The notes under the pieces were generated by a model, which saw only the letters and a list, made by a program, of their open reading frames with translations, was not told where the DNA came from and made no database searches. 64,000 nucleotides of DNA. Source: Phaeosaccion multiseriatum. Taxonomy: Eukaryota; Ochrophyta, other classes. The stretch spans positions 3,782,001 to 3,846,000 of the forward strand of contig OZ218951.1 of the NCBI GenBank assembly GCA_965112735.1. Direction: 5' to 3'. Each line of letters opens with the position of its first letter. The stretch's first letter is position 1. A program made the translations under genes and the position numbers. Of the stretch, positions 1-10,816 are shown in pieces.

Positions 1-1118
1 GGTTAAGCTTTCGCTTTTTCGAATTGCCCTAGTATGTGACGACTGTTACGAGCGTGAATAAGCTAGTCAAGTCAGTGAGTGAGCGGTGAGTGCTTATATC
101 CAAGCTGTGAAGAGTGAGCGTTAAATAACGTGGTCTATACGACATCCATATGCGCCTTTGTACATACGTATATTGATGATTAGAGTTACTTTCGCGGGAG
201 GTAGATGACAGAGTCGGGCACTTGCACGCAGGATTTTACTCCCTTTTATGCAGCGCCGTCATTACGGCGGACAGCCAAGTCATCACCAGCCCGGTGCGAA
301 GAATAGCGCTCTGTTTTACCGGCCTCATCCCCCTGCCATTAGGGTTCTCTCTCCGGCTGGACGCAGGCCTACAACGATGAGAGAGTGGGGGGTGGGGCGT
401 TCATTGTGTGCAGCAACGTGTAGAGTTGTGTCGCGTCAAAAGAAGCAGGTTTAGGCAAGACACGGGCACGGGTGCAACGGTTAGGGCTAGGGTATGCCGC
501 GTTCACTTGCAGAGGCCTCTTACCTCTGATATTAGGCCTCCGTCTGGCGCCAGGTCCACCATTCCCTCCGCCCCCTCCCGCCCCGCCCCCACCCCCGCCC
601 CCGCCTCCGCCACTGCCTCGGTAGTTGTGTCCTCCGCGCTCCCTCCGGGCTCGTGTCGAGTTCGGAGATCCGAAAGCCGTACTGAAGCTTCAGAAGAAGA
701 CAGACGACAGGAGAAGAGGAGAAGATCAGGACACCAACGGTTTACGAGCCCTCCCCTTGTATTCTTACAATAAACCGACGCAGTTGACGATTCCCCAGAA
801 CAGTTCCGCAACAAGCCCAATGTGCCAGCGCGGTTTCGTTGTCAAGGCCCCTGTGCGAGGGAAGGGGGGCCGGGGAGGGAGGAGGAAGAGGGGCGGAGGG
901 GATTTCTTTTTTTCACACCCACTTTCAACTTGGAGGGACGACTGAACAGCTGCATACCGTCCGCGCGGAGGTAGGTCGTCATTTGGGCTCTTCGCCCTTC
1001 CTTTCCGATCCCACGGCTTGGGCTGAAGTCTTTCAATTTGAAAAAGAAGGGGGAAAACAAATTCCTTGCCTTATTCCTTTGTAACGTCGAAACTCGAACA
1101 CTGCCGCACAGAGAGGGC
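1..1118. other. No recognisable gene; leader of the Sel1 gene
   Basis: No open frame here shows a family signature or a convincing splice chain. The stretch holds a C-rich segment at about 555-610 and a G-rich one at 855-900. The last few hundred bases presumably carry the promoter and 5' leader of the Sel1-repeat gene that starts at 1119; no TATA box or other element is convincing. Confidence 0.5.
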
Positions 1119-2416
1119 ATGTCGCGCTTAAAACAAGCAGTGATAGCAGCGCTCTTGCTTTACTGTGGCCTTGTCGTCGATGGAGGGGACGGGAGAGGGC
1201 GCTCGCATCATCGGCAATCAGTTGGCGAGAGCATCGGCCTGGATGTCCAGGACGTGGGGATATCGCACGCCGCCTCGGAAGATATGCCCTTCCAACATGG
1301 CAACAACAAGGGTGCGTGGGCGCCCTGTTCCCTTGAAATGGAGACATTTGGCTCAAAATCTTGAATTTTTCGCTGCACCAGATTCTCTGTACCAAATGGG
1401 ACTCCTCCTTTTGCACGGTACCTCGATGCCTCGAGATGACCACCAGGCGGCCGAACACTTTCGCCAAGCCGCGGAGGCAGGTACGGCGGGCGGCAGACTG
1501 CTCGCTGCCCATGCTTGCTGGTAACGTCTTACCCGGTGCTTCGTGAATGCACAGGACATGTGGAGGCTTCCACCTCACTAGGGCTCATGCTCTACACCGG
1601 CATCGGGGAGGGGGGACAACGAGATTACAAGGCGGCTTTTCGCTGGCTTCGCATCGCCGCTGATGCAGGCGACACGGAAGGAATGTGGCTTCTTGGGCGC
1701 TGTTTCTACGAAGGAAAGGTGCGAGGGATGGCACACGAAGGAAAGGGTCTTGCGGGGCGAAGACCCCTGCTTCCTCATGCTGGCTCTGCATATTGCTCCT
1801 GCTTCCATTAAAACAACCATGTTGCAGGGGCTGGACGCCCCGGATTTTGAGCAGGCCCAGGTGTGGCTTCATCGTGCGGCGCAGCGAGGAAGCCCTCAAG
1901 CTCATCACTACCTGGGTCTGTTGCACGAGTACGGTCTTGGCGTATCTCAGGACTTTCAGGAGGCGAGGGAATGCTACGAGCGGGCGGCGAGCGCTGGGGT
2001 CGTGGAGTCTATGTACCATTTGGGGCTGATGAAAGTGTATGGGAGGGGGCGGCACCAGGATTTTGGGGCTGCCGTTTTCGACTTTCAAAATGCTGCGGAG
2101 CGTGAGCATTTCCCCAGTATGTACTACATGGGACTTCTTTGCCTGTCTGGCATGGGACTTCCTGTAGACTATGACATGGCCCTCGCGTGGTTCGAGAGAG
2201 CTGCAGCGGGAAGCGTGCTGGACCCGGGGCTGAAGGAAAAGGTGGGCTCAGAAGCGCACGTCTTCCCCCTTCTTGTTCCTGACTAACCCTTCCCGCACTT
2301 GTCTACTTTCGGAACTGTAGGCGAGTAAAGCGGCGGAGGAGCTCAAATTCAGCTTGCGCCTCGCTCATGTCGCTAACCTTGAATCGATTGGAGACTACGA
2401 TTATGGGAAAAGCTGA
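1119..2416 (+). CDS. Secretory Sel1-repeat protein (SEL1L/HRD3-like family)
   Basis: Five exons fit cleanly: 1119-1311, 1382-1480, 1555-1718, 1828-2241 and 2321-2416, with GT-AG introns and matching phases, giving 321 residues. The protein opens with a signal peptide (MSRLKQAVIAALLLYCGLVV), followed by a short linker and six Sel1-like repeats of the form LGLxYxxGxGVxxDxxxAxxxYxxAAxxG, for example YLGLLHEYGLGV and MYYMGLLCLSGMG. Sel1 repeats are alpha-solenoid scaffolds; the secreted members of the family include SEL1L/HRD3, which receive ER-associated degradation substrates for the Hrd1 ligase. This protein is shorter than SEL1L and no C-terminal membrane anchor is seen, so an ER-lumen adaptor role is inference. 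The start was chosen because it is the first ATG and immediately gives the signal peptide. It is convergent with the ammonium transporter downstream. Confidence 0.85.
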
Positions 2417-3198
2417 ATCATGCTTTCATCTCAGAGGCGCAGGGGGTAGGGGCAGGTGTCCGCTGTTTGGCAAGGAGGGAAGGGGTGCGCACCACCACAG
2501 TATGGTTTCTGGAGTCATGTCGTTTACTTCCAATTCCTTCCAAAGCGCTCATCGGTCAGCTGAACAGTATCACCAGCAACTTTCCCGCTTTCACGCAAGC
2601 TTTCCATGGGCCGAGTGAGTGGTGAAATCGCCCCTTCAGCGTCGCCTTTGAGCAATGTGGTACACCAAGTGCAACGCGGAACGCGGGCCGCGGGCCACAT
2701 ACACTGGGGCCACGGTGCTTCGGTCCCCTCCGTGTGCGGCGGCGAGCGTCTGTAGGAGGAGGCCGTTGATCCAGCTTCTACAAGGCCTCCTCAGAACGGC
2801 ACCCAGCAGGAGCAGGGGAAATGCACACGTGCCGATGGAAGGTGCGCTGCTGCTGCTGCTGCTGCTGCTACTGTGGCTCATGAGGAACCCCAGCCTAGTA
2901 TGTGCACCACTTTAAGCACCGCACCAGGGGGGGCAAGATGATGCACAGCGCGGAGGGGGGGTGGTGGAAGGACTGGAGGTGCACAGCGGGGTGCAGAGCA
3001 GAGCAGAACATGTAGCCCCGAAGGCTGGGGAGAGGCGGCCTGACACCTCCGCGTCCCCCCCCGACGAGACGTCAAGAGGGCTTGGGGACGAAGAGTTCCC
3101 ATGTTCGGCAAGTGTGACATTCGGCATGATAGCCGGAAGAAAGGGGGCCTTTATTTGCGTGTAAGATACACTCGGGGTTGCCCTGAAGGAGCGAGCGA
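2417..3198. other. Convergent intergenic region, no gene seen
   Basis: This lies between the 3' ends of the Sel1 and ammonium transporter genes. It holds a short GCT microsatellite at about 2848-2875 and no open frame with a family signature. It probably contains both 3' untranslated regions. Confidence 0.5.
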
Positions 3199-5127
3199 TC
3201 ATCCTACTCCACCGTGGGGAGGCAAGGCATTCACAGACATTATGTATCTCGTGCCTTCGCTTTTTCTCTTGTCTCGAGTCGCCCTCGACATCATCTGGTC
3301 TTCGTCAGCCAAGACGATTCGAAGTCCGACAGTATTTCTGACTGAGAAGAAGAGTAAATTACCAGCTGCAAGGATAAACACGGTCTGAGTCAGCACAAAC
3401 ACTGCGTTGGCTGCCAGCTGCCGCCCAGAGCAACCGTAGAAAACGCCACAACACTCGCCTCTCCTTGTGAAGGAAGCTGCGCTGGTCCCTAAAGGAGCGT
3501 TGGCGATGGCGTACCTTTCTGGCGTGGTGAACAGTCCCCCAGCCAGCACACCCCATAGCCCGCCGATGCCGTGCACTATCGATGCATCAACAACGTCGTC
3601 GACCTTCAACCTCAACAGCAGTTTGGACGATATGTGGTGAATGATGGCGCTGACGATACCGATCACAAATGATGCCTTGACGGATTCAAAAACAAGTCGC
3701 AAGGCGGGATGGGGGGGGGGTCGTTTTAGCTATGTCACTTTCCGATGGACTTGCAGCCTTCCAGGCCAGCTAAGATGGAGCACAGCCAATCCTCAGCCTC
3801 CTTGCTTGCCTCTAGTGTTCCGGTCGGAAACCAACACAATTGAGCTCACCTCCGGTTCGATGACGCCGCAACACCCTGTCACCCCGACCAGTCCAATCAG
3901 GACGGAGTTGTTGAGGCGAAATATGTCTATGCGGCGATACATGCTGGCAGAAATGATCACCTCACTGACCATGGCACTTGCCGGGGAGATGACGGTATTC
4001 ACCACAGCCATTGCAATGGTGCCAGACCGACCCACCAATCTGCCCAGCCCCCCTGAGGTTAGGTTCCATCCGAGAGAAGAACATAGGAGGCACGAAAATT
4101 AAGGGGGGGGGGGGGGGGGCGGGGAGGCAGAGTCGTAGACTTCGTCAGCGTTCATCTCCGTGCAGGCACAGCCAGGCTCAATCAACGAACCTGAATTAAA
4201 GGTGAACCATGCCGTCCATAGCACCAATGTTCCCAACGTGTTTAGAGCAGGACTTTGTCGTCTAGTCCTCAAGGGCTGTCCATCAGCCCCAAAGCGACCA
4301 GTTCGAGGTCCGACGTGCACTGCTCCCAGGAAGGCCAAAAGGCCACCTGTGTAGTGCACCACTCCCGCCCCGGCGAAGTCGATGACTCCACACCCAAACA
4401 AAGCATCGTTCTCGCGCTGCTCACTTGCCCAGCCGGAAGCACTCCAGACCCAATGAACAATGACAGGATAAATCAATGCTGTGATGGCCGTCGCGTAGCA
4501 GATGTAGCCAAAAATGCTGACGCGTTCAGCCACCGCACCAGAGACAATCGTTGCGCTTGAGGCTGCAAATGCCCACGACACCACGAACTGTGCATCGTTG
4601 GAGAACTTTCCAAACATGGAAGAGCCTATCACGCCGCCAATATCGTTCCCGTAGGCGATGCCAAACCCACACAGCCACCAGCAGAGAGCCCCAATTGCAG
4701 CATCTCCGATATTCTTTAGGAGCACGGCCTTGGTATGCTTCGGACTCACCGAGCCTACTTCAACAAACGCAAATCCGATTTGCATCACTGTAAGAGAGAG
4801 AAGCAGCAGCAGCAGCAGCAGCAGCAGGGCAGTGGGGGGGAGGAAAGCAAACTCACAATTCTATCTGCTGTTCCGCAGGGAGGTACAAAGCCCCCGTCAT
4901 ACCGGTGAGAACAGCAGGGCATTGGAGGGGAGGAAAGAAAACTCACAATTCTATCTGCTGTTCTGCGGGGAGGTACAAAGCCCCCGTGATAACAACTCAC
5001 AAAATATAAATGTGGTGAGCACGATGAGGAAGAAGAACTGAAGGTCGCATCCCAGCAGCGTCAAGGCATCCCTCTGAATGTCAAGGTCTCCGCTGAGCTC
5101 ATCCACCGAGGCTCCCTCCCTCTCCAT
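3199..5127 (-). CDS. AMT: Ammonium transporter (AMT/Mep/Rh family)
   Basis: Integral membrane carrier for ammonium. The first exon (5127-5001) encodes a short acidic N terminus and TM1 (QFFFLIVLTTFIF). After a 213-nt intron the second exon, from 4787, continues with LMQIGFAFVEVGSV, the AMT hallmark, then LLKNIGDAAIGALCWWLCGFGIAYGN in two blocks, SWAFAASSATIVSGAVAERV (the AMT signature region) and VIVHWVW with the conserved pore-region His. Later exons carry GTIAMAVVNTVISPASAMV and, near the end, VDDVVDASIVHGIGGLWGVL, which holds the second pore histidine, and GVFYGCSGRQL. The C-terminal tail is short. The last exon boundaries (about 3703-3790) are approximate. Intron 1 contains a CAG-type microsatellite and a tandem duplication of about 90 bp. 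The family assignment is secure; the exact 3' end is less so. Confidence 0.9.
4824..4989. repeat. Tandem duplication of about 90 bp in AMT intron 1
   Basis: Two copies (about 4824-4899 and 4914-4989) share a core running from AACTCACAATTCTATCTGCT to a GAGGTACAAAGCCCCCGT end. On the coding strand each copy carries a GTGAGT donor-like site, close in sequence to the real exon 1 donor at 5000. A CAG-type microsatellite adjoins at about 4803-4826. Confidence 0.85.
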
Positions 5128-5229
5128 TGTTTCTTTCTTTTTTTCTTTCGTTCCTATGTCATGTAATCATGTATAATTCCGAGACTCACAAAGGGAAGCA
5201 AAGTAAAATGGCGCCAGCAAAACCTAAGT

Positions 5230-6015
5230 CAATGAATCCATTTTTTTTTATTTTTTTTATTCAAATATTTTTTTTCTTCCTGTGATTTCGCGGTGGAGTG
5301 GCACTTTTGACGCCCAATTACTGTGATTTCGCGGTTGAGTGGCACTTTTTACGCCCAATTACGCCCCATTAATTTTTTTTTACGCCAAATGACGACTTGT
5401 TTTACGACGTTTTACGACGTTTTACGACGCTTTAGCCCCCTATTTGACGCCCATTTACGCCCTTTTACGCCCTTTTACGCTCTTTGACGCCCTTTTATCT
5501 TAATTCGCCTTAATTTCGTCTAAAAAAAATCACGTAAAAAAAAATCACGGAAGAGGGCGTAAAAGGGCGTAAAAGGGCGTAAAAGGGCGTAAAAGGGCGT
5601 CAAATAGGGGGCTAAAGCGTCGTAAAACGTTGTAAAACGTCGTAAAACAAGTCGTCATTTGGCGTAAAAAAAAATTAATGGGGCGTAATTGGGCGTAAAA
5701 AGTGCCACTCAACCGCGAAATCACAGTAATTTTTTTTTACGCCAAAATGACGATTTTTTTGACGACGTTTGACGACGTTTGACGACGCTTTAGCCCCCTA
5801 TTTGACGCCCTTTGACGCCTTTTGACGCTCTTTGACGCCCTTTGACGCCCTTTTCCGTGATTTTTTTACGTGATTTTTTTTAGACGAAATTAAGGCGAAT
5901 TAAGATAAAAGGGCGTCAAAGGGCGTCAAAGGGCGTCAAATACAGGGCTAAAGCATCGTCAAACGTCGTCAAATGTCGTCAAAAAATCGTCATTTTGGCG
6001 TAAAATTTTTTTTTT
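5230..6015. repeat. Nested foldback (palindromic) element built of GACGCC/TTTACGCC short repeats
   Basis: An AT-rich island in a GC-rich locus. The first palindrome has arms of about 180 nt (about 5317-5497 and 5550-5730), each holding a GTGATTTCGCGGTTGAGTGG block, a run of ACGACGTTTT units, the block CTTTAGCCCCCTATTTGACG and a run of TTTACGCCC units. A second palindrome (about 5730-5840 against 5910-6010) is built of the same blocks with GACGACGTTT and TTTGACGCCC variants. The two centres (about 5494-5560 and 5840-5912) are themselves inverted copies of each other. The GTGATTTCGCGG block is also directly duplicated at 5282 and 5322. No open frame is present. This looks like a non-autonomous foldback or MITE-type element, or a structured satellite; its nature is unknown. 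Confidence 0.85.
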
Positions 6016-6460
6016 CATTTTTCACTTTTCAAAGGCAGTGAATCTTTTTTCACCCCTCAAGACTGTTTCCTCTTTCCAATTAAGATACCGAAGCTACTGG
6101 CCGGGCAAGGCGCGTCGATGAGCAGCCGCGCGGCGGTGGAGCATGCACCATGCGTGGCTGCTGTCAGAGCCCCACAAGCGCCGCGGCCGGTTCTCCTGGG
6201 GCTGTTGGCCTGTTTCCTGTTTCCAAAGGTGGATACCCAGAAACCTGTCAGGGTCAAGTTGGCGCTACGATAGCTCCAACATGCTTTTAGAGGGATAGAA
6301 AAACAATGCCTCGGCAGGGTCAACTCGAGCGTTTCCAAGAAGTGCGTGTCGCTGTCTGAGCTGGATTGTCCCAGCTCCAGAGAGGAGAGGAGTTACGTTT
6401 GTCAGGCTTCCATGGGAGCCGCGACGATGCAGTGTGCCTCACGACACAAGCCTTTCAACT
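6016..6460. other. Region downstream of XRN, no gene seen
   Basis: About 445 bp between the foldback element and the XRN stop codon. An open frame on the minus strand (6057-6338) shows no family signature and is not called. It probably contains the XRN 3' untranslated region. Confidence 0.45.
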
Positions 6461-6577
6461 TCAGCGCCTTGCCTGTTGCTGCTGTAGCGCATTCGCAAGC
6501 TTGCCGCGAAGCGAGTCGAGAGAAGGCAGCGTGGCCGGGGCTGGAGGGCGGCCCCCATTCTGCCACCGATGCTGTGG

Positions 6578-6609
<32 letters not shown>

Positions 6610-9600
6610 CGAAGGCGGGTGGCCCGTTGAAGGGGCCTCGCGGTGGCTGCTGCTGAAAGCCCCAAGCTTGCTGGGGCTGATGGGACTGGCCATATTGCAC
6701 ATGGGACTGCTGATATTGCTGCTGCGGGAAGGAGCCACCAATTGGGAAACCGCCCTGTGGCGCTTGCTGACTAGGAGCCCAACTCTGCTGCTGCCCGTGA
6801 TACTGTTGCTGCTGCTGCCCATGATACGGCTGCTGCTGCTGCTGCTGCTGCCCGCGGTACTGCTGCTGGTGCTGCTGATGATGTGGATACTGCTGTTGCT
6901 GATGATGATGCTGGCCATTCGCCACTGTGCCGTACTCACTTCGCCGGCGCTTGCCGGGTGCAGGCTCTAATGCCCCCCATTGCCTCGCGCCAGTCTGCAA
7001 ATGTTGCGTTCCTGATGCCTGCTGCTGCGCGTAGGTGTACCCCGGTTGGGGGGGATAACTGAAGTTTCCTCTCGGAAACTGGTTTCCTCCCCTTCCTCCC
7101 TGCGGCTGCTGCTGGAATGGACCTTGGCGTGGAGCGCCGAAGAACCTGCCCTGCATCCCCTGCTGCTGCTGCTGCTGCTGAGAGAAAGGAACCTTCACAC
7201 ACGAGCAGGGGAAAGCGCGACATTAAGCACCTGCAGATGCATACACAACCTACGTACTTGCAAGACGAGTCTCACCTTGCCCAACTCAGCTATGCTCATC
7301 CCACCAAAGTTGAGACGTGGCGCCTTCCGCTGCTGCAAATCATGAACCATAAGCTTCGGCGGTAGCTCCACCGCACCTGGCACGAGTTCAGACTTGTGTG
7401 GCGCGGCTGGTGGTAGGCGGTACTCGCAGTACACGGTCTGGCTCTTGTTGATGCTTGTAAAAGCGCCGGGAGGGAAAGGGGGCGCTTCTACAGTCTCACC
7501 CGTAGTGTAGACTCCCTCGTGCTCCCCCCGTACCAGCGTGCCTGAGACGCAGCCAGCTCCTTCCTTCGCCGACAGCCATCGCTTTCCATCTCCGCCGCTC
7601 CCAAAGGATTCTTGAATGATAGCACCGACGCCTGACTTTGCATGTGCAAAAACGTAGCTGGGGCCTAGACTGTTGCGACGCGTCTCCGCCTCACTAAACC
7701 TGCTGTAGCAACTTTCGATCGCGGTCAGAAGCCTCTTTTCGTCGATGAAAGGCAAAAGGACAACCCATAACCACGGCATGGGCTTGCCGTTTGGGTCACA
7801 TGGAACCTGATCCCACCCGGGATAGAAGAGGCGCACGAGCAGGGCGGGAGGCAGGGAGGGAGGGAGGGGCGATAAGAAAAGAGACGCAAGACGTGGGTCT
7901 GTGAGCATGAGGCTCCCCGCTTCAGATGTGGCGGCAGAACATGGCACACACCTTTTCTGGGTAAAAGTCCAAAATTGGACTGGCCGGGTCCACCATGAGG
8001 TTCCTACACGGCTCTGGCAAAGCTGCTGCAGAAGCCGCGGGCAGAACAGCCATCAACTGGTGCGACACAAGGAGGACGCATGTGAGGAGGAGGAGGGGGA
8101 AAGAGGAGCGCACGCAGGAAAAGAAATAAACCAACAAACGACGATAACAAACCTGCTCGATGGGCTTGAAAGGCATGGATTCGCCGAACTCGACTTGAAA
8201 GCGGTCGCAATTGATGAGATCAGAGGCGAAGGGGGCATAATGGAACGGGTAGTACCAGGTCCAGCTTGGGCATCCCTGGTAGTAGTACTGCATCACCCAA
8301 CACAGGCCTTGGATGTATGTCTTGAACACCTTTTCCATGCCACCCCCACTCTCTATATCTTCCACCTTGCACTTGTCTGAGTAATAGCGCACTTTCCAGC
8401 CCTCCTCCCATAGTCGCACCTGCACAAAAGCAAAGGAGCAGGTGAGAGGGATCTGAAAAACGAAACGGACAAAGCGCGGAAGAATGGTACGCACATTGTC
8501 TTCCACGGTCGATCTGTACTTGTCTAGCATGTCCTCGCTGCGCCCCTTGACGTTCTGTTTCAACGCAGCGCTAGCTGCCGCTTCCTCTTCTTCAGTTAAG
8601 GCTGGACCCTTGGGCTCCGCTTCGACCGTAGGCTTGTCAGTAGGATCAACAGATCCAGTTGCCCCCCTTTTTATCTGCTTGCGTAGCCTCTGAGCGGCGG
8701 ACACGTTGTCGCCGTCGTTCTTTGCCCCCCCCCCCGCCGATGCTTCTTCCTCCCTCTTTCTCTTGAGGGCCTCAACCACCCTGCCGTCCACAGCAACAGC
8801 AGAACTGCGCATCGCGTCCGCGCCTATTCGTTCCGCCCCTCCTCCCCGTCTTTGTGCCTTACCCTGCTCCCTTCTGATGTTCTCCCTGTCCTCCGCTGCC
8901 TTTCTCCTCTGAATAGAAACAGAACATGTCGAGGCAGCGTTGCGAGTTGAGCTTTGCAGGAGGAGCGATTAGGCCAATACCCCAACAGGCAAATGCCCTT
9001 ACCCTGAACACTTCGTCCTCCACAGATCCAACTTCCGACAGAATGACGTCAACGTTGCTGAGGTTGATGTAGCCCCCTGTTCTCGTCAGATAGTCCCCCA
9101 GAGACGGTAAGACGCGCTTATACACATTGAAAATAAACTCCAGGGCGCCGTCTCGAATATCCAAGGACGGGAGGTGCGGCAGGAAGTCATTGCCGACAAA
9201 GAACATGAGGAAAACGAAGTCATCCACGACGCGTTCAAAGTCGTACTTGAAAGGCAAGACTCGCTGTTTCGGAAGAGCGAAGAGGGGACAAACGACAGCA
9301 AACAAGCCAGTATGAAGGAGCACATTTCAGAGCAACCGCTGATTCCCAACAAGTGCTTGCCGCGTGCAGAGCTCAAACGTACCTCCAAGCAAGAGAATTC
9401 ATTCCTCAAGTACTCGCGTAGAGTAGAAATTTGCAGCATCTGCAAAGGCTTAACTTCATGGCAAGATCCCCCCTCCCCGCCGATACCATCTCTCCCCTCG
9501 TCAAACCCCGCAAGCGCATCGTGTATGCTCTGAGCGGCTCGGGTTGCTGCCGCTCGTTTCTCCTTGTCCCTCCGACCCCCGAATATCACTTGCTCCCGCA

Positions 9601-10724
9601 GGATAGTGAAGTTGACTTCGTGTGTGGCGAGTCCCAGCATGATCAGATCTGCATCCAGGCCGTGAAGCACGTGCGAAAGATTCGGGTTGTATCCCGGCTG
9701 CGTCCGTTGACGCCGAATAAAGTCCATAATCTTATGCTCTCCTTCCCCTGGCTCGTTGGAGTCTGAGAAGATGACAGTAATACTCTGCCATGCGGGGTCC
9801 CTGTCCGCGCCAGCAGGACCAGAACATGAGCAGTGACAGTGGCAGCAGCGATTGAGCAAGGGTGACGGCAAGGACGCAAACCTCCACTTCCACTGCCTGT
9901 CAAGGTACAGCCACAAGACAGGAACAGTACCTCTGGATTCTGTCCTGAATGTAAAACCGCAGATAGCTAGCCAGACGATCCATGAATCTAGTCCCAGGGG
10001 TGATGACATTGCTATCCCACGTCTTCTTGGCCTCAGCTGGCACGTTAAGACCCATCTGCACCATTTCCCGACGGACATCTCGCATCACTTCCTCTTGCTC
10101 CATCACCTGTGCAGAGTAAGGTGGGGTCCAACAAAGCAATCAAGCATTCTTCATGCCAAATGCGCTTCTCTCTTCTGTGGGACGCGAAGATGGGTTCTGA
10201 GCCACTTACCTCTTGAGCCGATCGGAACCGTCTCGAGCGCTGTTGATTCATCTTCGCGCGCGGTGCCACACCGTCAATGGCCAGGTAGAGCAGCTTGCGG
10301 GGTCGAACGGCCGCAAAAAGCCTACGAGGGAAGAAAGGGGGGCGGATAAGTCCAGCCGAAGCCACGAGAAGCGCCAGAAGGGGATCTCAACTCACCTGTC
10401 AACGTACTCCATGACATTCTCATACATCTCCTCCTCGCTCTCAGGGGGAGCCTTATCTTCCGGGTGCGAGCAGGGATGGATAATGCCTGCTCAGAGAGAT
10501 GGATCGAGAGAGTCAGCTGCCAGCGAAGCGAACGAAACAAGCTCCCTGCGCTCACCATTCATATCGATGTAGAAGTTGTCGAAGTCAATGCCAGCCGCAT
10601 TGGGCTTGGTCAGGTCCATGGGCACGGCCGTACCGTCCACATACTTCTGTCGCTCCTGCACGATATCCACCACTATCTTTGGGTACTTCTCTGAGATCCA
10701 GCGGAAGAATGCGGGAACACCCAT
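6461..10724 (-). CDS. XRN2: XRN-family 5'-3' exoribonuclease with a Gln-rich C-terminal tail
   Basis: A gene of about ten exons, estimated near 1,080 residues. It begins [18 protein letters not shown], the invariant XRN N terminus, and carries the catalytic acidic residues of the family: [44 protein letters not shown] and [16 protein letters not shown]. Further on are the hydrophobic [17 protein letters not shown] block and the WVMQYYYQG / [15 protein letters not shown] block of the conserved second region. Family members degrade 5'-monophosphorylated RNA processively. Unlike human XRN2, no CCHC zinc knuckle follows the HE motif. The last exon encodes about 245 residues rich in Gln and Gly with a basic KRRRSE segment, encoded by CAG-type microsatellites. 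The assignment to XRN2/XRN4 rather than XRN1 rests on length and tail style and is moderate. The start was chosen at the ATG giving MGVPAFF. It is head-to-head with ORC5, 92 bp apart. Confidence 0.92.
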
Positions 10725-10816
10725 CACTCTCCGCACACCTCTGCTCTGAGAGGTATTCCGCCTCGAGCGGCGCGAGTAAGTAAGTCAGCGAGAACGAACC
10801 CTTTAAAAAAGATACA
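10725..10816. promoter_or_regulatory. Shared divergent promoter, XRN and ORC5
   Basis: Only 92 bp separate the two start codons, so transcription in both directions must be driven from this segment or from within the genes. No TATA box is evident. The role is inferred from gene arrangement alone. Confidence 0.5.

Noticed and set aside
408-945. Overlapping plus and minus frames of 100-120 codons near the window start
   Set aside because: Low-complexity Arg/Pro/Ser composition from C-rich sequence; no conserved motif.
5230-6015. Possible CRISPR-like array, because of regularly repeated short words
   Set aside because: The words are adjacent or nested without unique spacers, are palindromic at several scales and lie in a eukaryotic genome.
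6402-6970. Leu-, Ala- and Ser-rich frames on both strands over the XRN tail
   Set aside because: They are shadows of the CAG/CTG repeats that encode the Gln-rich XRN C terminus.
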